Positions 34,736 to 44,158 are shown, counted from the stretch's first letter. The stretch is DNA of 64,000 nt from JALQUO01 sp964529685 (GCA_964529685.1 CAZGZC010000003.1:62001-126000); one strand, 5' to 3'. Program-made: numbers and translations. The notes: generated by a model from the sequence alone, not told the origin.

Positions 34736-36553
34736 ATGCTAAAAACAAACTTGCGAACACATACATGTGGCGAACTAAATGAAAGCAATATAGGGGAGAA
34801 AGTTATAATCTCTGGCTGGGTCCACCGCAAGAGAGATCACGGTGGCGTTCTATTTATAGATCTGCGAGATCATTTTGGTATCACGCAGCTTGTAACATCA
34901 CTTCAGGAAGAAAGCCTTAAAAAACTCTCGCAAGAACAATATGATGTACTAAACACTACAAGTTATGAAAGTGTAATTACTGTCAATGGTACAATTGTAG
35001 CTCGCTCGCCTGAAACAAGAAATTTACAAATTAGTACTGGTAGTATCGAGGTTATAGTTGAAAGCTATATAATACAATCTACAGCTGATATACTCCCGCT
35101 AAACGTGAATATTGATCAACAATTACCGGAAGAACTAAGACTTGAATATCGATTTTTAGACCTGCGACGCAAGAAGCTACATGACAATATTAAGCTAAGG
35201 AGCAACATTATCCGACACATTAGAAATAAAATGCATGATCTTGGCTTTACAGAGTTCCAAACACCGATTTTGACAGCTAGTTCTCCAGAAGGAGCAAGAG
35301 ATTTTCTAGTTCCAAGTAGGCTGCATCCAGGTAAATTTTATGCATTACCGCAAGCACCACAGCAGTTTAAACAACTACTAATGATATCAGGTTTTGACCG
35401 ATATTTCCAGATCGCACCATGCTTCAGAGATGAAGATGCAAGAGCTGATCGTGCGCCAGGAGAATTTTACCAACTTGATGTTGAAATGTCTTTCGTCAAT
35501 CAAGAAGATATTTTCAGCAAGATAGAGCCACTTATGCATTGTCTTTTCACAGAATTTGCAGAGGAAGGATACAAAGTATCATCACCGCCATTTATTCGTA
35601 TTCCATATAAGGAAGCAATGTTTAAATATGGCTCAGATAAACCAGATCTAAGAAATCCAATTGAGTTATCAGATGTAACAAGCGTATTTGACAACTCTGA
35701 CTTTAGTATTTTCGCAAAAGCTATTAAAGATGGTTCAGTAATTCGTGCAATACCAGCACCAGGAGCAGCTTTAAAACCTAGAAGCTTCTTCGATAATATG
35801 ATCTCATTTGCTCAGGCAGAACTTAATGCAAAAGGTCTAGCTTATATAATTTTTGATAGAGAAGCCAAAGGTCCAATAGCAAAGTTTTTAGACACTAATA
35901 GACTAAAAAACCTCATGGAGATTGCGAAGTTAAAAGATGGAGATGCAGTATTTTTTGTATGTGACAAGGTAGATAATGCAGCTAAGATTGCAGGAAAGGT
36001 GAGAATAAAACTAGGTGATGAGCTCGATCTATTAGAGAAAAATATCTACAAATTCTGCTGGATTGTAGATTTCCCATTCTATGAATGGAATGAAGATGAG
36101 AAAAAAGTTGATTTCTCACACAATCCATTCTCAATGCCACAAGGAGAGTTAGATGTTCTGAACGCAGCTGATACTAGAGAAAAACAACTAGAACTTGTCG
36201 CATACCAATATGATATTGTATGTAATGGAATAGAGTTGTCGAGTGGCGCAATTAGGAATCACAAGCCAGAGATAATGTATAAAGCATTTGAAATAGCTGG
36301 ATATAATCAAGAATTTGTAGATGAGAAGTTCTCAGGCATGATCAATGCGTTTAAGTATGGTGCACCGCCACATGGCGGCATAGCACCAGGTATTGATAGA
36401 ATGGTAATGCTACTTGCAAATGAACCAAATATAAGAGAAGTTATAGCTTTCCCACTGAATCAAAAAGCACAGGATCTCATGATGAATGCACCATCTACAG
36501 TTAGTGAAAAACAACTTAGAGAATTACATATAGTACATAGGAATAAGAAGTAG
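34736..36553 (+). CDS. aspS: Aspartyl-tRNA synthetase
   Basis: A 605-residue class II synthetase with an N-terminal anticodon-binding OB-fold (GWVHRKRDHGGVLFIDLRD), catalytic motif 2 FRDEDARADRAPGEFYQLD and motif 3 GAPPHGGIAPGIDRMVMLL, plus the bacterial GAD insertion between motifs 2 and 3. Length is normal for the bacterial type. As in other alphaproteobacteria that lack an asparaginyl synthetase it may be non-discriminating (making Asp-tRNA-Asn for GatCAB); the sequence read here does not decide that. Confidence 0.97.
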   Translation: MLKTNLRTHTCGELNESNIGEKVIISGWVHRKRDHGGVLFIDLRDHFGITQLVTSLQEESLKKLSQEQYDVLNTTSYESVITVNGTIVARSPETRNLQISTGSIEVIVESYIIQSTADILPLNVNIDQQLPEELRLEYRFLDLRRKKLHDNIKLRSNIIRHIRNKMHDLGFTEFQTPILTASSPEGARDFLVPSRLHPGKFYALPQAPQQFKQLLMISGFDRYFQIAPCFRDEDARADRAPGEFYQLDVEMSFVNQEDIFSKIEPLMHCLFTEFAEEGYKVSSPPFIRIPYKEAMFKYGSDKPDLRNPIELSDVTSVFDNSDFSIFAKAIKDGSVIRAIPAPGAALKPRSFFDNMISFAQAELNAKGLAYIIFDREAKGPIAKFLDTNRLKNLMEIAKLKDGDAVFFVCDKVDNAAKIAGKVRIKLGDELDLLEKNIYKFCWIVDFPFYEWNEDEKKVDFSHNPFSMPQGELDVLNAADTREKQLELVAYQYDIVCNGIELSSGAIRNHKPEIMYKAFEIAGYNQEFVDEKFSGMINAFKYGAPPHGGIAPGIDRMVMLLANEPNIREVIAFPLNQKAQDLMMNAPSTVSEKQLRELHIVHRNKK

Positions 36554-36574
36554 TTTATGCAAGCAAATAGTTAT

Positions 36575-36815
36575 TTATGAGTCTAGAGGCACTTCTTCTA
36601 TTGCATGCTGAAGATCAAGAGGATTAGTTGCATCAGGTCATACTCATTCAAATCTTGTAGCATTATATTTTTTAATCTCCTTATCTAAAACATCTACAAT
36701 CTCAAGTTTGATTATAGTTTTAACTCCTTCATTAGCTATAAAATAAGGTTATCATCAAGCTTATAAATACAGCCTGGAGTTGCAATTATACCCTTTTCAT
36801 GCGTATAAGCGATTT
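36575..36815 (-). pseudogene. Remnant of a small protein related to the 33971-34444 gene
   Basis: On the minus strand a protein-like stretch runs IAYTHEKGIIATPGCIYKL, then shifts frame near the LDDNL segment and continues ANEGVKTIIKLEIVDVLDKE and KKYNATRFE. Two in-frame TGA codons then precede PDATNPLDLQHAIEEVPLDS and a proper stop at 36575-36577. The last 16 residues match the tail of the membrane protein at 33971-34444. Both internal TGA codons could derive from TGG by one G-to-A change. The upstream end is not defined. Confidence 0.55.
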
Positions 36816-36887
36816 ATTCTTTTCTTGGCCACATCATTCTGTACTGCCTGCATCAGATTTTGCCTATACCATATTGTTAAAAAACAA

Positions 36888-37355
36888 TCATGCGTCAGTA
36901 TGCTTAAAATATTTATATAAATAAATAGCTGTACGTCCTAAGAGATAGCCACAAAAAATTCCTTGTATCGTATCTTGAAACATAGAATATTTTAAAAATA
37001 ATGCTGGTGAAACACTATTTAAATACCCAAAATAATATTTAATTGAGAAGAAAATGATATATATAAATAAAGGGATATAGCTACCTGGTACTATTAGTGA
37101 CTTAGAATCTTTTTTAATTTCAACACTCATACCACGATGCATATAAAAACTGATCATTGCACTAATCATTAAAATAATAGCTGGTAAAAGAACATGTCTT
37201 GAGGAATTAAATGTTATATAATTCAATATTATAGGTATCAAAAGAACCTTAACCAAAGGCACATTATGAGATCTCGTAGATTTGATACCAATAAAGAGTA
37301 AGTATAAAAATACCAACCAGACCCATGATGGAGTGCCTAATAAAATTTTAATCAT
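36888..37355 (-). CDS. Small integral membrane protein (DUF6622-like)
   Basis: A 155-residue polytopic protein with about five hydrophobic helices: LGTPSWVWLVFLYLLFIGIK at the start, LLIPIILNYITF, LLPAIILMISAMISFYMHRG, YIPLFIYIIFFSIKYYFGYL and a final GIFCGYLLGRTAIYLYKYF. The opening (TPxWVWxxxxxLxxxGxxxxR) is like the DUF6622 family of uncharacterised proteobacterial membrane proteins, recalled rather than searched. Function unknown. It lies just after the GNAT gene on the same strand, 82 bases away. Confidence 0.6.
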   Translation of the reverse strand: MIKILLGTPSWVWLVFLYLLFIGIKSTRSHNVPLVKVLLIPIILNYITFNSSRHVLLPAIILMISAMISFYMHRGMSVEIKKDSKSLIVPGSYIPLFIYIIFFSIKYYFGYLNSVSPALFLKYSMFQDTIQGIFCGYLLGRTAIYLYKYFKHTDA

Positions 37356-37436
37356 AGTTATTAAGTTTTTTATACTCTATATATCATGCAAAAAGATTTA
37401 CAGGCTATTTATCCCTCTTGCTAAACTATGCTCATT

Positions 37437-38219
37437 TCATATAGCATAGTCAGGATCAGGAGATATTTCAAAATTCTTACATAAGACATTTCCATATTTT
37501 TTTACCATCCATATATGGTAGTTACTAATCTTAAAACCGAGCTTTAGAGCTGTATTTATTGATGCAGTATTGTCTGCTCTACAGGACCAACAAGGTGATA
37601 ACCCTTCAGCTAAAAGCTGTTTAATAACATAAGAAGCTAACATTACTCCATAGCCTTTCTTACGATAGTTAGGATTGGTAATGATGTTAAATTCTGCATG
37701 TTTTCCACCTACATATAAATATATTTCATTTAACACTTCATCTTCCCTACATAAAAGATATCCTCGCCCATATTTTATGAAATTCTCATGAGATCCATAC
37801 ACATTAATAGTATCTTTATACCATCTACAGTTACTAAAATCTTGATATTCTTCAATCGTTTTGACCCGTAATCCATTCTCAAGTGGAAAAAATCGATATG
37901 TGTCTAATACAAATGATATTCTAAGGTGAAAATTCCAACCATATGGTAAAAACAAATGATTATATTGTTGTGCACAATAAATCATAGAATTTTCCTTATC
38001 ATTTATAAGAGCAATGACTTCTTGAACTGCCGCGTTATTCAGCTCTCCAGCGATAATTACAAGTGGATTAGCATATTTCTCACTTGCAATTATTGCCCCA
38101 TTGGATAGCTTAAATATATTACCAGTAATGCCATTTTCAACCATTTCTAAAATCACTCCTTTATATGCAAAGTTTGCGAATATTTCAGCAGCTTTATCTA
38201 TATTTAAATTTATTAACAT
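37437..38219 (-). CDS. GNAT-family N-acetyltransferase
   Basis: A 260-residue protein whose C-terminal half is a GNAT acetyltransferase domain: the acetyl-CoA pyrophosphate loop is YRKKGYGVMLASYVIKQLL (near residues 190-208), followed by CRADNTASINTALKLGFKIS. The N-terminal half (ANFAYKGVILEMVENGITGN) matches the extended family seen in PF12746-type GNAT proteins rather than small single-domain ones. The substrate is unknown. Cytoplasmic; no signal peptide. Confidence 0.8.
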   Translation of the reverse strand: MLINLNIDKAAEIFANFAYKGVILEMVENGITGNIFKLSNGAIIASEKYANPLVIIAGELNNAAVQEVIALINDKENSMIYCAQQYNHLFLPYGWNFHLRISFVLDTYRFFPLENGLRVKTIEEYQDFSNCRWYKDTINVYGSHENFIKYGRGYLLCREDEVLNEIYLYVGGKHAEFNIITNPNYRKKGYGVMLASYVIKQLLAEGLSPCWSCRADNTASINTALKLGFKISNYHIWMVKKYGNVLCKNFEISPDPDYAI

Positions 38220-38309
38220 TTTACAAAATCGCCTTATTTTTTTACTTTCTTATCTCTAGTAAACTCATTTTGCATATTTTATATAATAAAACCAAAGTTT
38301 AGGTGAATC

Positions 38310-39650
38310 TCAAGTTGTATGCATTTTATTTGCTAACATTACATCTCCAGCAAGAAATAATGAACCACAGATTGCAATTCTTGCCGGTGTATCGGCTTTA
38401 AAGTTTTTCTCATGATAACTAATAATATCTTTCATACTATCTATAATTGAATCTGATACTATAGAATTAATACCCATTTCATAACAAGCTGTCTTTATTC
38501 TATGAGGATCTTCTGAGTCTGGCTCTGCCATAATTTCAATAGAGGAAACAAGCTCCACAACGCCTACAAAATATCTCAGAAATATCTTCATATCTCTATG
38601 AATAGTCCTGCCATGTATCATATATAATACAGCTTCAGGCTGTAATAATTGCAGATTAGCAGCTAACATTTGAGCTCCTGCCTCATTATGTGCTCCATCT
38701 AACCACAACTCAAAATTGTCTGGTAATAGCTTAGATAGAATGCCCTGAGTTATCCTCTCCATTCTTGCTGGCCATGATGCAATTTTAATACCAGTTGCAA
38801 TATGTTCTAAATTCAATTTAGGAAATTGATTAATAACTTTTAAGGCGGTAACGGCTGCAGTTGAGGCATTTACATATTGGTGAATACCAATTAGTGCAGG
38901 CTTTGGTAGTTGAATAACTCCATTCTCGATTGTAATTGTAAAGGAATCATCATCATTTTTATTGAAATTCCAGTTGTATCCACAAGCATATTTCTTACAT
39001 TCTACAGCTTCTGATTGTTTAATAAGTACATTCATTACCTCAGAAGGTTGCCAGCTAAAAATACATAATCCACCTTTTTTCAAGATACCTGCCTTTTCAA
39101 AAGCAATCTGAGAGAGAGAATTGCCTAAAAACTCCATATGGTCGAGCGATATACTTGTTATAATTGATGCAATTGGATTGTCTATAACATTTGTAGCATC
39201 GAGCCTACCTCCCATACCTACTTCTAGTAATAAAACATCAGCTGGTATCCGAGAAAAAGCAAGAAAAGCTATAACTGTAATACCTTCGAAAAATGTGATT
39301 GGTATGTCGAATGCTTCACTTATTAGCCGACATTCCTCTGCCAATTGTGTAACTAGCTCAGTAGATATAAAATTACCATTGAGTGTAATTCTCTCGTTAA
39401 AATTGTATAAGTGTGGTGAAATATATTTGTGAACTGAGTAGCCAGCTGACTCGAAAATTGCCTGTAAGTAGGCTAGTGTTGAACCTTTTCCGTTAGTACC
39501 TGCTATGTGTAAAACTGGCGGTAGATTTTTATGTGGATTGCCTAGTTTTTCCAGTAGAAAATTCATCCGCTCCAGTCCTAAATTAATATCTCTATTGCCG
39601 CGTGGTACTGGCCAGTGAGGCATCCAGAACTTCTTTGGTCTATGTTGCAT
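38310..39650 (-). CDS. folC: Bifunctional folylpolyglutamate synthase/dihydrofolate synthase
   Basis: A 446-residue Mur-ligase-like enzyme that adds glutamate to dihydropteroate/folates. The ATP loop is HIAGTNGKGSTLAYLQ (near residue 48), followed by SPHLYNFNERI and LEVGMGGRLDATNVID; the C-terminal lobe has LWLDGAHNEAGAQM. Length is normal. It stands alone; in many alphaproteobacteria it follows accD. Its presence suggests that folate is at least polyglutamylated here. Confidence 0.95.
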   Translation of the reverse strand: MQHRPKKFWMPHWPVPRGNRDINLGLERMNFLLEKLGNPHKNLPPVLHIAGTNGKGSTLAYLQAIFESAGYSVHKYISPHLYNFNERITLNGNFISTELVTQLAEECRLISEAFDIPITFFEGITVIAFLAFSRIPADVLLLEVGMGGRLDATNVIDNPIASIITSISLDHMEFLGNSLSQIAFEKAGILKKGGLCIFSWQPSEVMNVLIKQSEAVECKKYACGYNWNFNKNDDDSFTITIENGVIQLPKPALIGIHQYVNASTAAVTALKVINQFPKLNLEHIATGIKIASWPARMERITQGILSKLLPDNFELWLDGAHNEAGAQMLAANLQLLQPEAVLYMIHGRTIHRDMKIFLRYFVGVVELVSSIEIMAEPDSEDPHRIKTACYEMGINSIVSDSIIDSMKDIISYHEKNFKADTPARIAICGSLFLAGDVMLANKMHTT

Positions 39651-39804
39651 TTTTCTTTACAAAATACTTTAGCTACTTCTATATATTGTATTTTTCCTAT
39701 AAAAACTAGATTTTAGTGTCTCATTCATAAGCCTAAGATTCCCGGCTCAACAGAGCAGTTTAGATTGTGATTTTCACAAAAATTGGCAATTTTGTTCTGT
39801 AGAC

Positions 39805-40275
39805 TCATTTCAGCTTATCTTGTATGTCTGCAAAATTTATAACATTATTTTCAGGATCGTCCTCATCATCGTGTTTCTGAGTACCGCCGCTAATCATTTC
39901 ATGAAACTTGCTTTTTCCTAGCATGCCCATGTTATCTGGATTCATCCTTAGAGTAAAGTCAACTGATGGATCTGCAAAAGCAGTGACAGCACAGAAAGGA
40001 ATCACTAACCTAGTTTCTTTCCCGCTGAAGCTAAGATCAACACCAAAAGAATCTTCATAAACCTCTAGATTTTTAAATTGATTTTGCAGCGCTATAGTGA
40101 TTTCATTTGGGTATCTTTCTGCGAGATATTTGGGTATGACGACTCTATCATATTGTGTCATAAAGCTTACATGAAAGTGATGTTCTCCAGTAATTCCATG
40201 GTTCGAAATACTAGTTAAAACGTTTTTAATCAGCACTCTCATTGCGCTATCCGTAAGGTATTCGTAGTCTATCAT
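39805..40275 (-). CDS. sspB: ClpXP adaptor SspB (alphaproteobacterial type)
   Basis: A 156-residue adaptor that delivers ssrA-tagged proteins to ClpXP. It begins IDYEYLTDSAMRVLIKNVL and contains the family segments GEHHFHVSFMTQYDRVVIPK, LAERYPNEITIALQNQF, DLSFSGKETRLVIPF and AFADPSVDFTLRM. The charged C-terminal tail ends in DDPENNVINFADIQDKLK, a position where SspB carries its ClpX-binding motif. Length is typical. Confidence 0.92.
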   Translation of the reverse strand: MIDYEYLTDSAMRVLIKNVLTSISNHGITGEHHFHVSFMTQYDRVVIPKYLAERYPNEITIALQNQFKNLEVYEDSFGVDLSFSGKETRLVIPFCAVTAFADPSVDFTLRMNPDNMGMLGKSKFHEMISGGTQKHDDEDDPENNVINFADIQDKLK

Positions 40276-40477
40276 TTAAAAAAATATTTTTACCCTTTAG
40301 TATACATACTAGAACTTATATATCAATTGTATTACAGACTAAAATGCAATGAAAGATCATAATCTTGAAAGATCTAATAATTCTTAGAAAAGAGAAAATA
40401 TAGTCACTATGCGACCTATTGACTCTTATAGATAGTAGTATCATTAGAGTTAATCAGTTGATAATTAATTAATAGAT

Positions 40478-40498
40478 CTGAAAATTTTCAGGTATAAT
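40478..40498 (+). promoter_or_regulatory. Palindrome and -10 box upstream of pheS
   Basis: A perfect 14-base palindrome CTGAAAATTTTCAG (40478-40491) ends one base before a perfect -10 hexamer TATAAT (40493-40498), 27 bases upstream of the pheS start. No good -35 is visible, so the palindrome occupies the spacer. A regulator or IHF-like protein could bind there; this is inference. Confidence 0.4.
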
Positions 40499-40524
40499 AA
40501 AATCTAATAAAAATTATTTTTAAT

Positions 40525-41520
40525 ATGAATATAGAGAAATTAGAGTTACAGCTTAAGGATTTAAAAAATCTACTTAGAGGTGTAAAAAGCGCACATGATT
40601 TACAAAATATCAAATCACAGTTCTTAGGTAAGAAGAGTGAAATTACTGAGCTAATGAAGATTATTCCATCGCTACAGCCAGATGCAAGACAGGCTTTTGG
40701 AGAGCAGATTAATAAATACCGTAATGAATTTTCTAATATGATTATTATTAGAGGTAGTGAACTTGAAGTTGAACTTATCAATGAAAGATTGAGAACTGAA
40801 GCAATTGATTTTACAGTTCCATATTCTAATGGAATCAAAAGTGGGACTCAACATATTGTAACTAAAACTATTGATGAGCTACTGATGATTATGAGCCATC
40901 TTGGTTTCAAATCAGTTTCTGGTCGTGAAATTGAAGATGATTTTCATAACTTTACAGCACTAAATGTACCTCCTTTACATCCAGCTAGGCAATCTCAAGA
41001 TACATTTTATACAGACAATGACTATTTTCTCAGGACACAAACTTCCTCAGTACAGATTCGTCATATGGAATCAAATAAGCCACCTCATTATATAGCATCG
41101 ATCGGGAAGGTCTATCGCGTAGATAACATTGATTCAACTCATTTACCTATGTTTCACCAAATGGAGTGTCTTTGTATAGACATAGGCATTACTCTTATAG
41201 ATTTAAAACAGGCTATGGAAAATATGCTTAGGATGTTCTTTATGGTTAAAGATCTGCCTATAAGATTCCGTTCTAGCTATTTTCCATTTACCACCTCATC
41301 AATGGAAGTGGATATAATGTATAATGATAAGTGGCTTGAGCTAGGTGGCTGTGGTATGGTTCATTGCAAAGTACTTGAGGGTGTAAATATCAGCTCAGAA
41401 GATTATCAAGGCTTTGCATGGGGAATGGGAGTAGAAAGACTTGCTATGGCTAAACACAAAATAACTGATATTAGAGATTTTTTTGAAAACGACATCCGCT
41501 TTTTGAGGTATTATGGCTAG
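40525..41520 (+). CDS. pheS: Phenylalanyl-tRNA synthetase alpha subunit
   Basis: A 331-residue class II synthetase catalytic subunit. The N-terminal coiled coil (about residues 1-85) is followed by the catalytic core: HPARQSQDTFYT, LRTQTSSVQIRHM, GKVYRVDNIDSTHLPMFHQME, FTTSSMEVDIM, LELGGCGMVHCKVLEGV and the motif 3 region GFAWGMGVERLAM. The beta-subunit gene pheT, normally next, does not follow: 450 bases of non-coding DNA come after it. Confidence 0.97.
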   Translation: MNIEKLELQLKDLKNLLRGVKSAHDLQNIKSQFLGKKSEITELMKIIPSLQPDARQAFGEQINKYRNEFSNMIIIRGSELEVELINERLRTEAIDFTVPYSNGIKSGTQHIVTKTIDELLMIMSHLGFKSVSGREIEDDFHNFTALNVPPLHPARQSQDTFYTDNDYFLRTQTSSVQIRHMESNKPPHYIASIGKVYRVDNIDSTHLPMFHQMECLCIDIGITLIDLKQAMENMLRMFFMVKDLPIRFRSSYFPFTTSSMEVDIMYNDKWLELGGCGMVHCKVLEGVNISSEDYQGFAWGMGVERLAMAKHKITDIRDFFENDIRFLRYYG

Positions 41521-41993
41521 AAATTTTCTATTGTCTTGAGATTAAAACTATCTGGAAATTAGTTTCCTAACAAGAAGAAAATAAAAAAAATGAGTTTTCT
41601 ACTCCACAATATTAATTTACCTACTACAAATATCTGTTTGTTGAAACAGTTACTATAATAGTGATCCGTACTTATATCAGAACTATTAATGTATAGTGAG
41701 AAGCTCACCTGAAAAGTTGTATAATATTTGATCTCTTTGCTGGGAACTGCTTTTGGTCTTCATCAGTTCATGAGAAATTTGATCATTGAGTAATAGTGGA
41801 TGGTAGCATATTTTGGATGAATCTATATTATGATTTGATGCAACTAGATTAAAAACTACTTATAAAATCTTCTTGTAGAGTATTTTTAATTTTATAAATG
41901 ATGACAACTTAAAGTTTTTTATATAAATATTAAGCTATTTGCCTTCTATATAAGATTAGTTTAAATTATCAATGAATGGGAATAATTTGCTTT
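41521..41993. other. Non-coding gap after pheS
   Basis: About 470 AT-rich bases without an open frame of more than a few dozen codons and without a tRNA. I see no pheT remnant, no convincing terminator and no repeat. The end may hold the promoter for the lipoprotein gene that follows. Confidence 0.5.
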
Positions 41994-42353
41994 ATGAAAA
42001 TTTTAAAGTTTTTATCATTATTGATGATATTTCAGGCTGTAGTCGCTTGTACATCATATAGATATGAGTATATTCCTCCGCAAGATCCTGAAGGACAAAA
42101 ATGTATTCAAAGTTGTATTAACCAAAAGTGGACTTGTACAAGTAATTGTCATTCAGACTACTCGAGATGCATTTCATTTAGAGGTGGAATTAACATTAAT
42201 ATTAATAGCTTTGGACAACCACAGCCCACACAACAAGATCCAACACAAATGTGTGATGGAGCTAAGTCTTCATGTGTAAGTAGTTGCGATAGATTCTATA
42301 ATGACTGTTATAGAAGCTGTGGAGGAATGATCAATATCTATGAGGTAAATTAA
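41994..42353 (+). CDS. Cysteine-patterned small lipoprotein, 119 aa
   Basis: The start at 41994 (MKILKFLSLLMIFQAVVAC) gives a lipoprotein signal with lipobox VVAC, so the upstream ATG at 41976 is disfavoured. After the lipid-attachment Cys come ten cysteines in two blocks, with spacing CX3CX6CX3CX6C in the first and CX6CX3CX6CX3C in the second, separated by an Asn/Gly/Gln-rich linker (GGININI, QPQPTQQDPTQ). Spacings of 4 and 7 fit cysteines on one face of helices and disulfide pairing between two helical hairpins. No family recognised. Flanked by long gaps, it looks monocistronic. Confidence 0.65.
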   Translation: MKILKFLSLLMIFQAVVACTSYRYEYIPPQDPEGQKCIQSCINQKWTCTSNCHSDYSRCISFRGGINININSFGQPQPTQQDPTQMCDGAKSSCVSSCDRFYNDCYRSCGGMINIYEVN

Positions 42354-42996
42354 GCCTAGAATCTCACTACCTAGGTTGATGAAGCTGAAGAGTGGTAAAA
42401 CATCATGCAGGATTCATTATCTCTAAGATTAAGTTGAGTAACCAACTATTACTATCGTATAAGATATGTTCTTTTCCATACTGAGCCTTTGTAGCTATCA
42501 TACTTATTACCTTTTGTTATAAAAACAGTACATATTAATTTTTCTTTTATCTCATCCTTTAGAGTGTTTTATATATAACTTTCTCTCTAGTGTTAGATCT
42601 TGAGAGTATAAATGCTTAGCATGTTATAAAATCATTAACTAGATTATTGTTCCAATTATTTTCAGCATTAAAGGTCTAATTGATGTAAGAAATCAGATAG
42701 TCTGTATCAAGCAAATTTAAAATGACTCTAGTAACACTAATCTATGTCTAAAAATAATTTCAACGATTTTTAATAACTTTTTGTCATGTTGATGTTATTT
42801 AAATGGCTGTTAAATATGCTATCCAAAATAATATATTATATATAAACCGACTTTATTCCATTGATGAAATATGTAGTTTAGAAATAACACTATTGGCGTA
42901 ATAGAGCAGATAAAATTATATATTTGTAGTTGCCTTATATCTTTTAACAAAAAATAATACAAAATTACTAATATTAAAACTTAAGTATATGTATTT
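42354..42996. other. Long gap holding possible decayed sequence
   Basis: About 640 bases. A hairpin CCTAG-(11)-CTAGG (42356-42376 region) follows the lipoprotein stop but lacks a T-run. On the minus strand around 42405-42560 protein-like fragments read LKDEIKEKLICTVFITKGNK and, in another frame, MIATKAQYGKEHILYDSNSW; these may be remnants of an unidentified gene. The rest shows nothing. Confidence 0.35.
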
Positions 42997-44151
42997 ATGG
43001 CAATTGTAATAATTACTGCAAAGCGTAGTCCAATTGGTAGTTTTGGAGGTAAGTTATCAAAAATCAAGATCTCAGACCTAACTTCGCAAATTCTCAAATC
43101 ATCTATTAAAGATCAATCGAATATTTCGAAAATAATATTAGGACATGTACTGACAGGGGGGTTTGGTCAGAATACAGCACGTCAAGCAGCAGTTACAGCT
43201 GGTATAACATATGAAGTTCCAGCTTATACTATCAATCAGGTCTGTGGTTCAGGTATGAAATCTATAATGATTGGTTATAATGAGGTCAAGCGTGGTCATT
43301 GTGTTGTAGTTGGAGGTCATGAGATAATGAGTCAAGCTCCTCATAATATTTTTATCCGCAATAAGCCTAACTTTGGTAATATTACTCTTTATGATTCAGT
43401 TGTGTTTGATGGTTTAACAGATGCTTTTAATAATATCCATATGGGAATGACTGCAGAGCATCTCGCTAAGACATATGACATTACTAGAGAGATGCAAGAT
43501 AAATGGGCATATGACTCTCAAATGCAAGCTAGTACAGCTCAGAAGAATGGAAAATTTGCTGATGAGATAGTACCAATCGTACTTTCCGATGGAACTGTTT
43601 TCGAACATGATGAATTTATCAGACATGATACTTCTCTCGAGAGACTCGCTAAATTGAAACCATTTTTCCTTAAAGATGGCTCTGGCACAGTCACTGCTGG
43701 TAATGCCTCCGGTATTAATGATGGCTCTGCTATTTTAACTCTAATGAAAGAAGAAGATGCAGTCAATAATGGAATTAGACCTCTTGCTAGAATTATATCT
43801 TTTGCTGAAGCAGGAGTAGATCCAATGCTGATGGGAATAGGACCAGTTCCTGCATCTAAAAAAGCTCTAGAGTTAGCTGGTTGGTCTATTAATGATCTAG
43901 ATCTAATTGAGCTAAATGAGGCGTTTGCAGCGCAGGTTTTGGCTGTAAATAAGATGATGGAGTGGGATATATCTAAGGTTAATGTGAATGGTGGTGCTAT
44001 TGCTCTTGGACATCCGATTGGTGCTTCGGGAGCGCGTGTAGTTGTCAGTCTCATCCATGAATTGCGTAAAAAAAAGTTAAAACGAGGCCTAGCTACCGCC
44101 TGTGTTGGCGGCGGGATGGGGGTTGCTGTCTGTATTGAAGCTATCTCTTGA
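42997..44151 (+). CDS. Acetyl-CoA acetyltransferase (thiolase)
   Basis: A 384-residue degradative/biosynthetic thiolase that interconverts two acetyl-CoA and acetoacetyl-CoA. Active-site Cys is in NQVCGSGMKS (near residue 83), the NEAFAAQ motif and GGAIALGHPIGASGAR carry the His, and the second Cys is in ACVGGGMG. The strands KRSPIGSFGGKLS and GHVLTGGFGQNTARQAA are typical of PhaA/AtoB. In alphaproteobacteria it often neighbours phaB, not present here. Acetoacetyl-CoA could feed lipid or storage-polymer metabolism. Confidence 0.93.
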   Translation: MAIVIITAKRSPIGSFGGKLSKIKISDLTSQILKSSIKDQSNISKIILGHVLTGGFGQNTARQAAVTAGITYEVPAYTINQVCGSGMKSIMIGYNEVKRGHCVVVGGHEIMSQAPHNIFIRNKPNFGNITLYDSVVFDGLTDAFNNIHMGMTAEHLAKTYDITREMQDKWAYDSQMQASTAQKNGKFADEIVPIVLSDGTVFEHDEFIRHDTSLERLAKLKPFFLKDGSGTVTAGNASGINDGSAILTLMKEEDAVNNGIRPLARIISFAEAGVDPMLMGIGPVPASKKALELAGWSINDLDLIELNEAFAAQVLAVNKMMEWDISKVNVNGGAIALGHPIGASGARVVVSLIHELRKKKLKRGLATACVGGGMGVAVCIEAIS

Positions 44152-44158
44152 ATACTTG

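Noticed and set aside
42064..42279. A 71-codon frame inside the cysteine-rich lipoprotein gene
   Set aside because: The lipobox and regular cysteine spacing support the other frame.
43539..44054. A 171-codon open frame antisense to the thiolase gene
   Set aside because: It lies wholly inside a gene with clear family motifs, has no recognisable protein features and arises from codon use on the opposite strand.
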